Shown in pieces: positions 8,682-16,773 of a DNA stretch of 64,000 nt. Positions within the stretch are counted from its first letter, which is position 1. Each line of letters begins with the position of its first letter. The stretch is taken from positions 682,001-746,000 of the forward strand of contig NZ_JADWYK010000001.1 in the NCBI RefSeq assembly GCF_015773195.1, given 5' to 3'. The notes beneath the pieces are model-generated. The model did no database searches and had not been told where the DNA came from. It saw nothing but the letters and a program-made list of their open reading frames with translations. Made by a program: the position numbers and the translations under genes. The DNA comes from Hymenobacter guriensis. Its GTDB lineage: Bacteria > Bacteroidota > Bacteroidia > Cytophagales > Hymenobacteraceae.

Positions 8682-9245
8682 ATGCCCTCCCCCACTTCCC
8701 CTTCTTCCTGGCGCGACGCCCCCATCTTCGGGCGCATCCGCCTCTACCAGGGCGACATCACCAGGCTCGATACCGAAGCCATTGTAAATGCCGCCAACAC
8801 CAGCCTGCTGGGCGGCGGAGGCGTGGACGGGGCCATTCACCGGGCAGGCGGTCCGGCCATTCTGGAAGCCTGCCGGCAAATCCGGGCGCGGCAGGGAGGT
8901 TGCCCGCCCGGCGAGGCCGTGCTCACCCCTGGAGGCCGCTTGCCGGCGCGCTACGTCATTCACACCGTGGGGCCGGTTTGGCAGGGCGGCCACAAGCAGG
9001 AGCCGGAGCTACTGGCCCGCTGCTACCGCAACAGTCTGGCCCTGGCCGAGGAGAAGCAGCTGGAAAGCGTAGCGTTTCCCGGCATCAGCACGGGCATCTA
9101 TGGCTACCCCAAAGCCGAGGCGGCGGCTATTGCCGTGCGGGAAGCACGGACGTTTCTGGCGGAACATGCATTTCCCGCCACGGTGGTTTTCGTGGTGTTT
9201 GATGAGGAAGCCCGTCGCTTCTACGAGCAGGCGCTGCAGACCTGA
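8682..9245 (+). CDS. Macro-domain O-acetyl-ADP-ribose deacetylase-like hydrolase
   Basis: This 187-residue single-domain macro protein binds and hydrolyses ADP-ribose derivatives in the cytoplasm. The ADP-ribose signature is intact: LYQGDITRLDTEAIVNAANT, then LLGGGGVDGAIHRAGG, GEAVLTPGGRLPARYVIHTVGP, and FPGISTGIYGYP as the phosphate-binding loop. Length and order match the YmdB/MacroD type. It converges with the alpha/beta hydrolase gene, with a single base between the two stops. Confidence 0.93.
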   Translation: MPSPTSPSSWRDAPIFGRIRLYQGDITRLDTEAIVNAANTSLLGGGGVDGAIHRAGGPAILEACRQIRARQGGCPPGEAVLTPGGRLPARYVIHTVGPVWQGGHKQEPELLARCYRNSLALAEEKQLESVAFPGISTGIYGYPKAEAAAIAVREARTFLAEHAFPATVVFVVFDEEARRFYEQALQT

Positions 9246-9246
9246 G

Positions 9247-10038
9247 CTACCAGCGCACCTCGGGGTGACGGCGCAGGTAGGCAGCCACTTCGTAGAGCAG
9301 CCCACCGTGCCCGGCCTCCAGCAGCACAGTCTGCGCTTTTTTGATACTGGCAATAAACCGCGCCAGCCCGGCGTGCGGAATCACCCGGTCGTGGCGGCCC
9401 AGGAAAAACGTGACGGGTATCTGGTGCTCGTTGAGGAGCCGACTAAGCTTCGGAAGCTGAAACGTGAGTTGCCGAAAACCCAGCCAACTGCGGTACACGC
9501 GCAGGCGCTTTTCGCGGCTGTCGAGCTGCCAGCGGGCAAAGCGCACGAGGCCACTGTGTACCAGGCGGCGCTCCTCCAGTGTATCAAGCAAGCCCAGCAG
9601 GCGCTGGGGGCGCAGCACGGCCCGGCCCAGCACCCCGCGCATCCAGGGCGGGTAGGTGGCCAGCGTGTACCAGAACTGGCGTTGCAGACCATCGGGGGCA
9701 ATCAGCCAGAGCTTTTCTACCCGCTCGGGGTGCTGCTCCAGCAGGGTAAGGGCAAACTTAGCGCCCATGCTAAACGCCAGCAGCCCGAAGCTTTCAACGC
9801 CTTCCCGTTCCAATACCTCAGTCAGCAGCTCGCCCAGGCGCTTTTTGGTGAGTGGAGCATCGGCGCGGGCCAGGCGGCTGCGGCCGTGGTAAAACAGGTC
9901 GAAGCTCAGCACCGCAACATCCGGCCCCAGCGCATCCAGCCAGCTGCGCCAGTAGCTTTCCTGCTGCCCGTAGCCATGAAACGCCAGCACCACCCGCGGC
10001 CCCTTTCCGTAGCGCCGGTAGTGCAGCAGGGTTTTCAT
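9247..10038 (-). CDS. Alpha/beta hydrolase
   Basis: The 263-residue product starts MKTLLHYRRYGKGPRVV and has the complete alpha/beta hydrolase layout. An oxyanion-hole segment VLAFHGYGQQESYW is followed by the nucleophile elbow AFSMGAKFALTL (Ser), a late acid in FFLGRHDRVIPH, and the catalytic His in LEAGHGGLLYEV. The cap region is helical. Substrate specificity cannot be read from the sequence. The upstream gap carries a heptad-arm repeat, and the longer frame to 10155 runs into that repeat and was rejected. Confidence 0.88.
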   Translation of the reverse strand: MKTLLHYRRYGKGPRVVLAFHGYGQQESYWRSWLDALGPDVAVLSFDLFYHGRSRLARADAPLTKKRLGELLTEVLEREGVESFGLLAFSMGAKFALTLLEQHPERVEKLWLIAPDGLQRQFWYTLATYPPWMRGVLGRAVLRPQRLLGLLDTLEERRLVHSGLVRFARWQLDSREKRLRVYRSWLGFRQLTFQLPKLSRLLNEHQIPVTFFLGRHDRVIPHAGLARFIASIKKAQTVLLEAGHGGLLYEVAAYLRRHPEVRW

Positions 10039-10053
10039 GGGGACGGGGATAAG

Positions 10054-10252
10054 GTAACAAGTAACGGGTAATACGTGACACGGTGCGTAAGCGTCCGACA
10101 ATAGCCGCAATAAGCGGCGCGGAGCCGGATGGCCGCTGGGGCGGCCGCCAGTCAAGAGACTGGCTTCTATCCGTCGGCGGGCAGACGCGCCCGCGGTACG
10201 GGCTAAGTCTGCCGCCAGGGCTATCTGTCACGTGTTGCCTGTCACCTCATCA
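10054..10252. repeat. Heptad-arm inverted repeat between hydrolase and DUF502 genes
   Basis: The left arm at 10054-10088 is a run of degenerate 7-base words (GTAACAA, GTAACGG, GTAATAC, GTGACAC). The right arm at 10225-10252 has complementary words (CTGTCAC, GTGTTGC, CTGTCAC). About 135 GC-rich bases with small hairpins lie between them. No gene is present. Confidence 0.7.
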
Positions 10253-10257
10253 CGCAC

Positions 10258-10809
10258 TTACAGCTTCGAGACGCCACCCGAGACGATGAACTTCATGACT
10301 TCGCTGCTGGGCAGCTCTAGGTAGGTTACGCTTTCCTTGGGCACCAGCTGCAGCTCGCCAGAGAAGTTGTAGGAGTGCGGATAGTACACGGCCATCAGCT
10401 CGGGGCGGTGCAGACCGGCAATGTCGTCGCAGGTGGCAAAGCCAAGGCGGTAGGCTTTGGTTTCCTCGTTCACGCACACCAGCACGGGGCGGTTGAACTT
10501 CTGGTTGTCGCCCACGAAGGCATCAAACAAGTCCTTCAGGCTGGAGTAGATGATGCTGACCAGCGGAGTGCGGTGCAGAATCCGCTCGGCCAGCACCAGC
10601 AAGGGGCGCACAGCCAGGGAGCGGGCAATAAACCCGACCACCGTCACGAGCACAAACATGGTGAGCAGCCCCAGGCCCGGGTATTTTTCACTGTCGATGT
10701 TCATCAGTCCGTCGACCCAGAAAAACAGGGCCACCAGGATGTACACCGTCAGCACGATGGGCGCTACCAGCAGCAGCCCGTTGAGAAAATATTTAATGAG
10801 TTTACCCAT
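10258..10809 (-). CDS. DUF502 family membrane protein
   Basis: The 183-residue product has the DUF502 pattern. An N-terminal membrane helix (LIKYFLNGLLLVAPIVLTVYIL) is followed by a second segment near residues 48-68 (LLTMFVLVTVVGFIARSL). The conserved block is RTPLVSIIYSSLKDLFDAF, with a cytoplasmic domain in which PVLVCVNEE and FIVSGG stand out. The biochemical function is unknown. The next gene upstream on this strand, ispH, ends with its own terminator at 10829-10856. Confidence 0.85.
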   Translation of the reverse strand: MGKLIKYFLNGLLLVAPIVLTVYILVALFFWVDGLMNIDSEKYPGLGLLTMFVLVTVVGFIARSLAVRPLLVLAERILHRTPLVSIIYSSLKDLFDAFVGDNQKFNRPVLVCVNEETKAYRLGFATCDDIAGLHRPELMAVYYPHSYNFSGELQLVPKESVTYLELPSSEVMKFIVSGGVSKL

Positions 10810-10828
10810 GGCAGGCGGAAGCTACGCA

Positions 10829-10856
10829 AGAAAGCCCGGCCAAAACGGCCGGGCCT
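10829..10856 (-). terminator. Rho-independent terminator after ispH
   Basis: An 8-base GC stem (GGCCCGGC/GCCGGGC type) with loop TTTT is followed on the minus strand by TTTCTT. It is 35 bases past the ispH stop. Confidence 0.8.
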
Positions 10857-10890
10857 GAGAAAATTACTACACTCAAATCAGTTGACGGAT

Positions 10891-11775
10891 CTAGACGGCC
10901 GCTTCAGGCACAATCGAAATCCGGTCGGCTACGCGCTGCATCAGCCACATGGGCGTGCTGGTAGCTCCGCAGATGCCCACCGAGTGCGCCTCCTCAAACC
11001 AGGATTCATCCAGTTCCTGCTCGTTTTCCACGAAGTAGCTGCGCGGGTTGGTTTGATTAACGACCGAGAACAGGGCCTTGCCGTTGGAGCTTTTGCGCCC
11101 GCTCACGAAGATGATAACGTCGTGCTCGGTAGCAAAGCGGCGCAGAGCCGGCTCCCGGTTGCTTACCTGTCGGCAGATGCTGTCGTTGGCATCAAAGGCC
11201 TCCAAAGAGCCGCCGGCCGCCTGAATGCGCTCCTCGATAAGCTGCTTCATGCGGTAGAAGCCCGCCGTGCTTTTGGTGGTCTGGCTGAACAGGGTAACGG
11301 GCCGCGTGAAGTCAATCTGTTCAAGGTCTTCCTCGTGCATCACAATGATGGCGCGGTTGCCGGTCTGTCCGTTCAGGCCCGTTACCTCGGCGTGGCCAGG
11401 CTGGCCGTAGAGCACAATCTGGCCATCCTGGCGCGTGGTGACGTCGAAAGCGTGCTTTACGCGGTTCTGCAGCTTAAGCACCACCGGGCAGGAAGCATCA
11501 ATCAGCTCCAGGTTGTTCTGCAAGGCCAGCTGGTAGGTTTCCGGCGGCTCGCCGTGGGCCCGAATCAGCACCTTGCAGTCGTGCAGGGTGCCGAGCTGCT
11601 CCCGGTCGATGATGCGCAAACCCAGGGCGTGCAGGCGCTCCACTTCCATACGGTTGTGCACGATGTCGCCCAGGCAATACAGCGTCGGCTCGTGCGCCAG
11701 CTCGTCTTCGGCCATCTGAATGGCAAATTCGACGCCGAAGCAGTAGCCGGAATTTTTATCGATGGTAACGTTCAT
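10891..11775 (-). CDS. ispH: 4-hydroxy-3-methylbut-2-enyl diphosphate reductase
   Basis: IspH is the last enzyme of the MEP isoprenoid pathway. It reductively dehydrates HMBPP to IPP and DMAPP using a [4Fe-4S] cluster. The 294-residue product begins MNVTIDKNSGYCFGVEFAI. The three cluster cysteines are in GYCFGV, DASCPVV and SICRQVSNRE. RAHGEPP, the Thr/Ser-rich SQTTKST and VVNQTNP-type segments are also present. It follows cmk by 65 bases on the same strand, an arrangement I recall from other Bacteroidota. The ATG at 11775 was preferred to a longer frame. Confidence 0.95.
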   Translation of the reverse strand: MNVTIDKNSGYCFGVEFAIQMAEDELAHEPTLYCLGDIVHNRMEVERLHALGLRIIDREQLGTLHDCKVLIRAHGEPPETYQLALQNNLELIDASCPVVLKLQNRVKHAFDVTTRQDGQIVLYGQPGHAEVTGLNGQTGNRAIIVMHEEDLEQIDFTRPVTLFSQTTKSTAGFYRMKQLIEERIQAAGGSLEAFDANDSICRQVSNREPALRRFATEHDVIIFVSGRKSSNGKALFSVVNQTNPRSYFVENEQELDESWFEEAHSVGICGATSTPMWLMQRVADRISIVPEAAV

Positions 11776-11840
11776 GGATTCTGTGTCTACAACGCAAGCC
11801 CGCGTTTGGTGCAACTTTCGCGCCCGAATATGAACAGCCG

Positions 11841-12569
11841 CTAGCGCACGGATTCACTGCCGGCCCACCAGCCCGAGTCGGCGGCGGCCGTAGCCAGTAG
11901 TACGGCCGAAACGCGTTCCAGGACGAAATCAACCTGCTCGTCGATGGTGATATGCGAGGTATCGAGCAGCACCGCGTCGGAAGCCCGGCGCAGGGGGCTT
12001 TCGGCCCGCGTCGAATCGAGGTGGTCACGCTTCACGAGGTTGTCGATGATGTCTTCCAGCGCTACCTGCTCGCCCTTCACGGCCAGCTCTTCCTGGCGGC
12101 GCAGGGCGCGCGTGCGGGTGTCGGCCGTCATGAAGATTTTCACCTCGGCGTCCGGAAATACGGTGGTGCCGATGTCGCGCCCATCCATCACGATGCCGCG
12201 CTTGCGGCCCATGCGCTGCTGCTGGCGCACCATGGCGTGGCGCACGGCCGGAATCACCGACACTTCGCTCACAGAGTTGGAAATGCGCATCTGCCGGATT
12301 TCGTCTTCGCGAATGGTGCCATCCAGACACAGTTCGTTGCGGCCCGTGCGGCGGTTGCGCTTAAACGAAATCGTCATATCGTGCAGAGCCTGCTCGATGC
12401 GCGGCAAATCGTCGAAACTGATGCTGTGCTCCAGCAAATACAGCGTCACTGCCCGGTACATGGCTCCCGTGTCGATGTAGGCGTAGCCTAACTCAGCGGC
12501 AACGGCCTTGGCCGTGGTGCTTTTTCCGCACGAGGAGTAGCCATCAATGGCAATGACGAGTTGTTTCAT
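11841..12569 (-). CDS. cmk: (d)CMP kinase
   Basis: Cytidylate kinase phosphorylates CMP and dCMP for nucleotide supply. The 242-residue product has the P-loop GYSSCGKSTTAK, the CMP-binding YIDTGAMYRAVTLY, GIVMDGRDIGTTVFPDA, and the lid RALRRQEEL followed by KRDHLDSTRAESPLRRASDA. Its ATG overlaps the stop of the upstream gene by four bases (ATGA), indicating translational coupling. An exact -7 box at 12593-12600 lies inside the upstream gene, so cmk-ispH may also be transcribed separately. The last dozen residues are low-complexity. Confidence 0.95.
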   Translation of the reverse strand: MKQLVIAIDGYSSCGKSTTAKAVAAELGYAYIDTGAMYRAVTLYLLEHSISFDDLPRIEQALHDMTISFKRNRRTGRNELCLDGTIREDEIRQMRISNSVSEVSVIPAVRHAMVRQQQRMGRKRGIVMDGRDIGTTVFPDAEVKIFMTADTRTRALRRQEELAVKGEQVALEDIIDNLVKRDHLDSTRAESPLRRASDAVLLDTSHITIDEQVDFVLERVSAVLLATAAADSGWWAGSESVR

Positions 12570-12979
12570 GATGAAATGGATCGGCGCGGGGGCAAAGGTA
12601 GCGGTATCCACGTTCTCCGCGTTACGGCTACCGGCGCCAACGTGGGCGCCACCTCCCGAAACAAGCTCAATACGGCGTCGACGGCGCCGTGCAGCAGCTG
12701 TTTTTCGACGGTTCCGAAGGGGTTGATAAAGGTGCGGCTGCCCAGCCGGATGCCCACTTCCCCGCTGTCGGTGCGGTGCCAGTGGCCCCCAAACGTGCGG
12801 GCAATACACTCGCCCAGGAAACACCCAAGGGCATTGATGACGCCGGCCTGCTCGTTGGCAGGCACGCTGGCGCGCTCTTTTTCAATGAACTGAGCCAGCG
12901 TTTGCACGGCTTTTTCGTCGAAGGACGAAATGTTCAGGTTTTGCCGCACTGCTTCGGCGGCTGCACGTAGTTCTTCCAC
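12566..12979 (-). CDS. Unknown protein, tandem paralogue A
   Basis: The family is not recognised. The 137-residue product starts with GTG (EELRAAAEAVRQNLN) and is clearly paralogous to the next gene upstream. Both share AAAEAVRQ.L, a FIE.(E/Q)RA stretch, GV..ALGCFLG.C...T..G.W, and F.NPF..VE.QL. It looks soluble. Its last dozen residues (after RRTWI) extend beyond the paralogue's end, run through a -7 box and overlap the cmk start by four bases. That suggests the original stop was lost and the tail is not conserved. Confidence 0.72.
   Translation of the reverse strand: MEELRAAAEAVRQNLNISSFDEKAVQTLAQFIEKERASVPANEQAGVINALGCFLGECIARTFGGHWHRTDSGEVGIRLGSRTFINPFGTVEKQLLHGAVDAVLSLFREVAPTLAPVAVTRRTWIPLPLPPRRSISS
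12593..12600 (-). promoter_or_regulatory. Bacteroidota -7 box for cmk-ispH
   Basis: The minus strand reads TACCTTTG, an exact TAnnTTTG match followed by C, 23 bases before the cmk ATG and inside the 3' end of paralogue A. Confidence 0.55.
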
Positions 12980-13012
12980 TGCTCGTTGCGACCAGCTTCT
13001 CAGCTGACCAGT

Positions 13013-13062
13013 TTACTCAACCATAGGTGTGTTTCCGGGTGGACTCAGGGTGGGTTGAGTAA
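13013..13062 (-). terminator. Inverted repeat downstream of the paralogue B gene
   Basis: Arms TTACTCAACC and GGTTGAGTAA are perfect over ten bases with a 30-base spacer, in the gap between the two paralogues. There is no T run. It may be a weak terminator or an mRNA-stabilising hairpin. Confidence 0.4.
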
Positions 13063-13108
13063 GTATATTTAATCAGCGCGGAAAAATGAAATTTTTGTTT
13101 GAAAATTC

Positions 13109-13504
13109 TTATTTAATCCAGCTTTTACGCTGTCCGGTAGTTGCCAAACGGGCCGGAATACCAGCAAAAAAACCGGCCACCGACTGTTCCCGGCCCTTGG
13201 TGAGCTGCTCACTCACCAGATAGAAGGGGTTGAAAAATAATTTACCTGCCAGGCCCACACCCGTGCTGCCATCGGGCCCGGCGGCCCACTCGCCCCGGTA
13301 GGTATCTACCAGGCACTGGCCCAGAAAACAGCCCAGCGCCATCACCACGCCTTCGCGGTCGGCGGGCTGGATGGTGGCGCGCTGCGCTTCGATGAAGTCG
13401 GTGAGGCGCTGCACGGCGGCAGCGTCGAAGGTATTTACCTGAAGCTGCTGGCGCACGGCCTCGGCGGCGGCGTGCAGGGCGGCAAGGGGAGATTCGGAAG
13501 GCAT
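13109..13504 (-). CDS. Unknown protein, tandem paralogue B
   Basis: The family is not recognised. The 131-residue soluble product (MPSESPLAALHAAAEAVRQQ) is the paralogue of the gene at 12566-12979. It shares the central GVVMALGCFLGQCLVDTYRG and FFNPFYLVSEQL, but ends in KSWIK without the extension. It follows the secreted-protein gene by 16 bases, so the two are probably co-transcribed. ATG at 13504 was chosen over TTG at 13513. Confidence 0.75.
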   Translation of the reverse strand: MPSESPLAALHAAAEAVRQQLQVNTFDAAAVQRLTDFIEAQRATIQPADREGVVMALGCFLGQCLVDTYRGEWAAGPDGSTGVGLAGKLFFNPFYLVSEQLTKGREQSVAGFFAGIPARLATTGQRKSWIK

Positions 13505-13520
13505 GAATGACAAATTTGAG

Positions 13521-14159
13521 CTATTGCTGGCTGCTGGGTTGTGAGTTTGTACGCTGCCACTGGATGTAGGTGGTCAGAATTTCGCGCAGGTGCTGCTTGC
13601 CCAGTTTGCCTGCCTTGATTTTAGTGGCTAGTTCCGGACAATCACCAAACAGGGGCAGCATGGCTTTTTCGAACGCCCCTCTGGCGGCAGGCACCCGCAC
13701 CCCGTCGCCGGTACGTGGCTGGACGATCAGGCTATACTGTTCCGTGACACCGGAAGCCAGGAAGCCCGCTGCCCCCGGAACTCCATGCTCCAACTCGAAA
13801 ACGGTGAAACTGCCTGCCCGGTAAAGCTGCCTGGCAAAGGCGCTGGACAGGCGACGGCGGGCCGAAATATCCACTCCCCGCACCACTCTGAAAGTGTCGT
13901 TAGCCAACACGAATGTTTGCACTTCGATGGGTTGGTATTCCGTTATCTTTTTATCGTTGGGGTTGCGTACCCGCAGATGCTCGCCGGCATCGGCGTACAG
14001 CTGACCGGTATGCCAACTCCCATCCTGCAGCTGGTAAACGCCCGGCTTGTACGTGATAATTTTCGGCAGGGCATTATTTCCGTACTGGGCCTGCGCTGAG
14101 CTGGCCAGCAAACCCAGCCCTACGGCAAATAATAGCTTATAGATAGCAGTTGGTCTCAT
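13521..14159 (-). CDS. Secreted protein of unknown function
   Basis: The 212-residue product has a clear signal peptide ending SSAQAQ (about residue 25). The mature part has short beta-rich stretches: YKPGVYQLQDGSWHTGQLY, VQTFVLANDTFRVVRGVD, FTVFELEHGV. The C-terminal helical region (LRTILTTYIQWQR-like) is followed by a Gln/Ser tail. The pattern resembles small periplasmic Bacteroidota proteins that sense or bind envelope components, but no family is recognised. It leads a probable operon with paralogue B. Confidence 0.75.
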   Translation of the reverse strand: MRPTAIYKLLFAVGLGLLASSAQAQYGNNALPKIITYKPGVYQLQDGSWHTGQLYADAGEHLRVRNPNDKKITEYQPIEVQTFVLANDTFRVVRGVDISARRRLSSAFARQLYRAGSFTVFELEHGVPGAAGFLASGVTEQYSLIVQPRTGDGVRVPAARGAFEKAMLPLFGDCPELATKIKAGKLGKQHLREILTTYIQWQRTNSQPSSQQ

Positions 14160-14197
14160 ACTGATATGCTTTATGCATTAAAATAAACACTGCCAGC

Positions 14198-14359
14198 CTA
14201 ATGACTTTCGCAGGGGCAGGGAATCTTGCCGCTCTTGGCTTTGCGCTTGTAGGAGGCCGTTTTCTTTTGCAGGGACGAGTGGCGCGCGCAGCCTGTAGCG
14301 GCACTGCCCACGGAAAGCAGCATGCACGCGACCAAAAACAGGGAAATACTCTTTCTCAC
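14198..14359 (-). CDS. Short lipoprotein with GTG start
   Basis: This 53-residue frame is easily missed. It starts with GTG (RKSISLFLVACMLLS), has a hydrophobic core and a lipobox-like ATGC near residue 24, then a basic mature part of about 30 residues ending KIPCPCESH. The mature peptide has four Cys in all, three counting from after the lipobox Cys plus that Cys itself. The signal structure argues for a real gene. An opposite-strand frame over the same bases has no such features. The function is unknown. Confidence 0.62.
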   Translation of the reverse strand: MRKSISLFLVACMLLSVGSAATGCARHSSLQKKTASYKRKAKSGKIPCPCESH

Positions 14360-14432
14360 GGCGGAAACCTTGCTAAAATGTACGTAAAGTTAAGGTTCTT
14401 TACCCCGCAACGCCACCCGTTGCCCTTGTAGT

Positions 14433-16106
14433 ATGCTGCCTATGTCTGCCGATTTCTCCCTGCTGGCCAACGTGGTCGACTTGTTTGCCAACACCATCCG
14501 CCCCGCCACGGTGCGGGTAGCCGCCGGTCGCATTGCGGCCATTGAGCCTACCGGTGCTACCGAGCCCGATGCGGCCCTCCCCTACGCCCTGCCGGGCTTT
14601 GTGGATGCCCACGTGCACGTGGAAAGCTCCCTGCTGGTGCCCTCGGAGTTTGCCCGACTGGCCGTCACGCACGGCACCGTGGCTACTGTGTCGGACCCCC
14701 ACGAAATCGGGAACGTGCTGGGCGTGGCGGGCGTGCAGTACATGCTCCAAAACGGGGCTCAGGTGCCGTTTAAGTTCTGCTTCGGAGCCCCATCGTGCGT
14801 GCCGGCCACGCCATTTGAAACAGCCGGTGCCGAAATAACGGCCGCCGACATCGAGCTGTTATTCAAAGAGCACCCTGAAATCGGCTACCTGGCTGAAATG
14901 ATGAACTGGCCCGGCGTGCTAAGCCGCGACGCCGGCGTGATGGAGAAAATCAGGCTGGCTCAGCAGTACGGACGCCCGGTGGATGGACACGCGCCCGGCC
15001 TGCGCGGCGCGGAAGCCCGCCGCTACGCCGAAGCCGGCATCAGCACCGACCACGAGTGCTTCACGGCCGAAGAAGCCCTGGACAAGTTGGCCGTGGGTAT
15101 GAAAATCCTGATTCGGGAAGGCTCCGCAGCCCGCAATTTCGAGGCCCTGATTGACTTGTTGCCGGCGCACTACGAAAACCTGATGTTCTGCTCGGACGAC
15201 AAGCACCCCGACACGCTGGTGCTGGGCCACATCAACCAGCTGGTGCAGCGCGCCGTGGCCCGCGGCCAGGAGGTGCTGAAGGTGCTGCGCGTGGCCTGCC
15301 GCAACCCCGTGGAGCACTACCGCCTGCCCGTAGGTTTGCTCCGCGTGGGCGACGCGGCCGACTTTATCGTGGTAGACGACCTGACCGATTTCCGGGTACG
15401 GCAAACCTACCTGGATGGACAGTTGGTGGCCGAAAGCGGGCAGACGCGCATTCCGGCCGTGCCCGTAGCCGTGGTAAACAACTTTGTGGCATCCACCGTG
15501 CAGGCTGCCGACTTCGAGCTACAAGTGCCAAAAACCAAAAACCAACAATCAACCATAAGAGTCATTGAGTGCTTCGACGGGCAGTTGATTACGGCCCGCC
15601 ACGACGTGCCCGCCCGCGTAGGAAACGGCCTGGTGCTGCCGGATGTAGCGCGGGATATTCTGAAGCTGAGCGTGGTGAACCGCTACCAAGCGGCCGCGCC
15701 GGCCGTGGCCTTCATCCAAGGCTTCGGGCTGAAAGGCGGCGCCCTGGCCAGCTCCGTGGGACACGACTCCCATAACATCACGGCCGTGGGCTGCGACGAT
15801 GAAAGCCTGGCTCGGGCCGTGAACCTGGTGATGGAAGCGCGGGGCGGCCTGGCGGCCGTGGGCCCCAACGGGCAAGAGCTGATTCTGCCCCTGCCGGTAG
15901 CCGGCCTTATGTCGGACCGAGAAGGCTACCACGTGGCCGAAGCCTACGCCGCCGTGGATGCCCTGGCCAAGCAGCTCGGCTCCCCACTGCAGGCCCCGTT
16001 CATGACGCTGTCGTTTATGGCCCTGCTGGTGATTCCCAGCCTCAAGCTCAGCGACAAAGGCCTCTTCGACGGGGAAGCCTTCCGGTTTGTGGAAGCCGTG
16101 GTGTAG
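14433..16106 (+). CDS. ade: Adenine deaminase
   Basis: Ade converts adenine to hypoxanthine in purine salvage. The 557-residue product shows the amidohydrolase metal site [13 protein letters not shown], then [32 protein letters not shown] and FCSDDKHPD. The Ade-specific C-terminal domain has [14 protein letters not shown] and [18 protein letters not shown]. Position 366 onward carries KTKNQQSTI, encoded by four tandem 7-base words (15529-15556) at the junction of the two halves; it looks like an in-frame repeat insertion. A second ATG nine bases downstream is an alternative start. Confidence 0.94.
   Translation: MLPMSADFSLLANVVDLFANTIRPATVRVAAGRIAAIEPTGATEPDAALPYALPGFVDAHVHVESSLLVPSEFARLAVTHGTVATVSDPHEIGNVLGVAGVQYMLQNGAQVPFKFCFGAPSCVPATPFETAGAEITAADIELLFKEHPEIGYLAEMMNWPGVLSRDAGVMEKIRLAQQYGRPVDGHAPGLRGAEARRYAEAGISTDHECFTAEEALDKLAVGMKILIREGSAARNFEALIDLLPAHYENLMFCSDDKHPDTLVLGHINQLVQRAVARGQEVLKVLRVACRNPVEHYRLPVGLLRVGDAADFIVVDDLTDFRVRQTYLDGQLVAESGQTRIPAVPVAVVNNFVASTVQAADFELQVPKTKNQQSTIRVIECFDGQLITARHDVPARVGNGLVLPDVARDILKLSVVNRYQAAAPAVAFIQGFGLKGGALASSVGHDSHNITAVGCDDESLARAVNLVMEARGGLAAVGPNGQELILPLPVAGLMSDREGYHVAEAYAAVDALAKQLGSPLQAPFMTLSFMALLVIPSLKLSDKGLFDGEAFRFVEAVV
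15529..15556 (+). repeat. Four 7-base tandem words inside the adenine deaminase gene
   Basis: CAAAAAC, CAAAAAC, CAACAAT and CAACCAT follow each other in register. The same word class forms the arms of the element at 27281-27435. It adds about nine residues at a domain junction without breaking the frame. Confidence 0.75.
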
Positions 16107-16127
16107 CTGCAAGTATTGTTTTTCGCG

Positions 16128-16304
16128 GTCATTGCGAGGCATGTGGCGCATCAAGCCATTGTCCGAAGCAATCCGTCCTGGGCAACGCACCAAACCCTGA
16201 GACGTGAAAAGCCCCTGACATCCACGCGGATGTCAGGGGCTTTCTGGTAAAAGAACGGGGCTGGTATTGTTCAGGACGGATTGCTTCGCGCTGCTCGCAA
16301 TGAC
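16128..16304. repeat. Palindromic intergenic element, copy 2
   Basis: The outer arms are inverted: the left has GTCATTGCGAG and GAAGCAATCCGTCCTG, and the right has CAGGACGGATTGCTTCGCG and CTCGCAATGAC. The centre has a hairpin (16206-16244, arms AGCCCCTGACATCC and GGATGTCAGGGGCT). The words GTGAAAAGCCC and GGGCTTTCTGGTA around it match copy 1 at 6802-6963, while the stem sequence differs but still pairs. It fills the gap between ade and the response regulator. Confidence 0.82.
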
Positions 16305-16327
16305 ACGTTACTTACCCGCCATACGGG

Positions 16328-16735
16328 TTAAAACCGCTTTTTCAGCAGTTTCTGTATTTTCTCCTCGGTGAGGGGTTTGGCCAGGTACTCCACGCCGGGA
16401 TACTGGGCCACGCGGGCAGTGTCGGCGGCGTGCATGGAGGTAGTGAGTACGGCCATGACGGTTTTTTCGCGCACCGCCTCGGGCAGCTTATTGAACAGCT
16501 CCAGGAACTCGAAGCCATCCATACCGGGCATTTTCAGGTCTACGAACACCAGATTAGGTGCGTCGGCGCGGGGCTCCGCATTTTGGCTGCCCCACAGTTC
16601 CTGAAATGCCTGCTCGGCCTTGGAAAAGGTCTGAATCTGCTCGGCCACTTCCAGGCGGTTGAGCAGGCGGTTGTTCAGGAAGCTGGTAGTTTCGTTGTCG
16701 TCTACCAGGACGATGCTTTGCAACTTCTGCGTCAT
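16328..16735 (-). CDS. Single-domain response regulator
   Basis: The 135-residue product is a receiver domain only. The acidic pair is in IVLVDDNETT, the phospho-acceptor Asp in LVFVDLKMPGMDGFEFLELF, the Thr in MAVLTTSMH and the Lys in EYLAKPLTEEKI. There is no output domain, so it should relay a phosphate or act by protein contact, as CheY/Spo0F-type proteins do. No kinase is adjacent. It follows the cystathionine synthase-like gene by 38 bases on the same strand and may be co-transcribed. A start 12 bases upstream (MVFP) is possible. Confidence 0.88.
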   Translation of the reverse strand: MTQKLQSIVLVDDNETTSFLNNRLLNRLEVAEQIQTFSKAEQAFQELWGSQNAEPRADAPNLVFVDLKMPGMDGFEFLELFNKLPEAVREKTVMAVLTTSMHAADTARVAQYPGVEYLAKPLTEEKIQKLLKKRF

Positions 16736-16773
16736 AGGAAATACCATAAGGCCGGGGCGAAAACGGAGGTGGC

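Noticed and set aside
10375..11844. Plus-strand open frame of 489 residues
   Set aside because: It lies antisense to the DUF502 and ispH genes, which have clear motifs; its product has no recognisable family.
14201..14431. Plus-strand 76-residue frame
   Set aside because: It overlaps the small GTG-start lipoprotein on the other strand, which has a signal and lipobox while this one has no such features.
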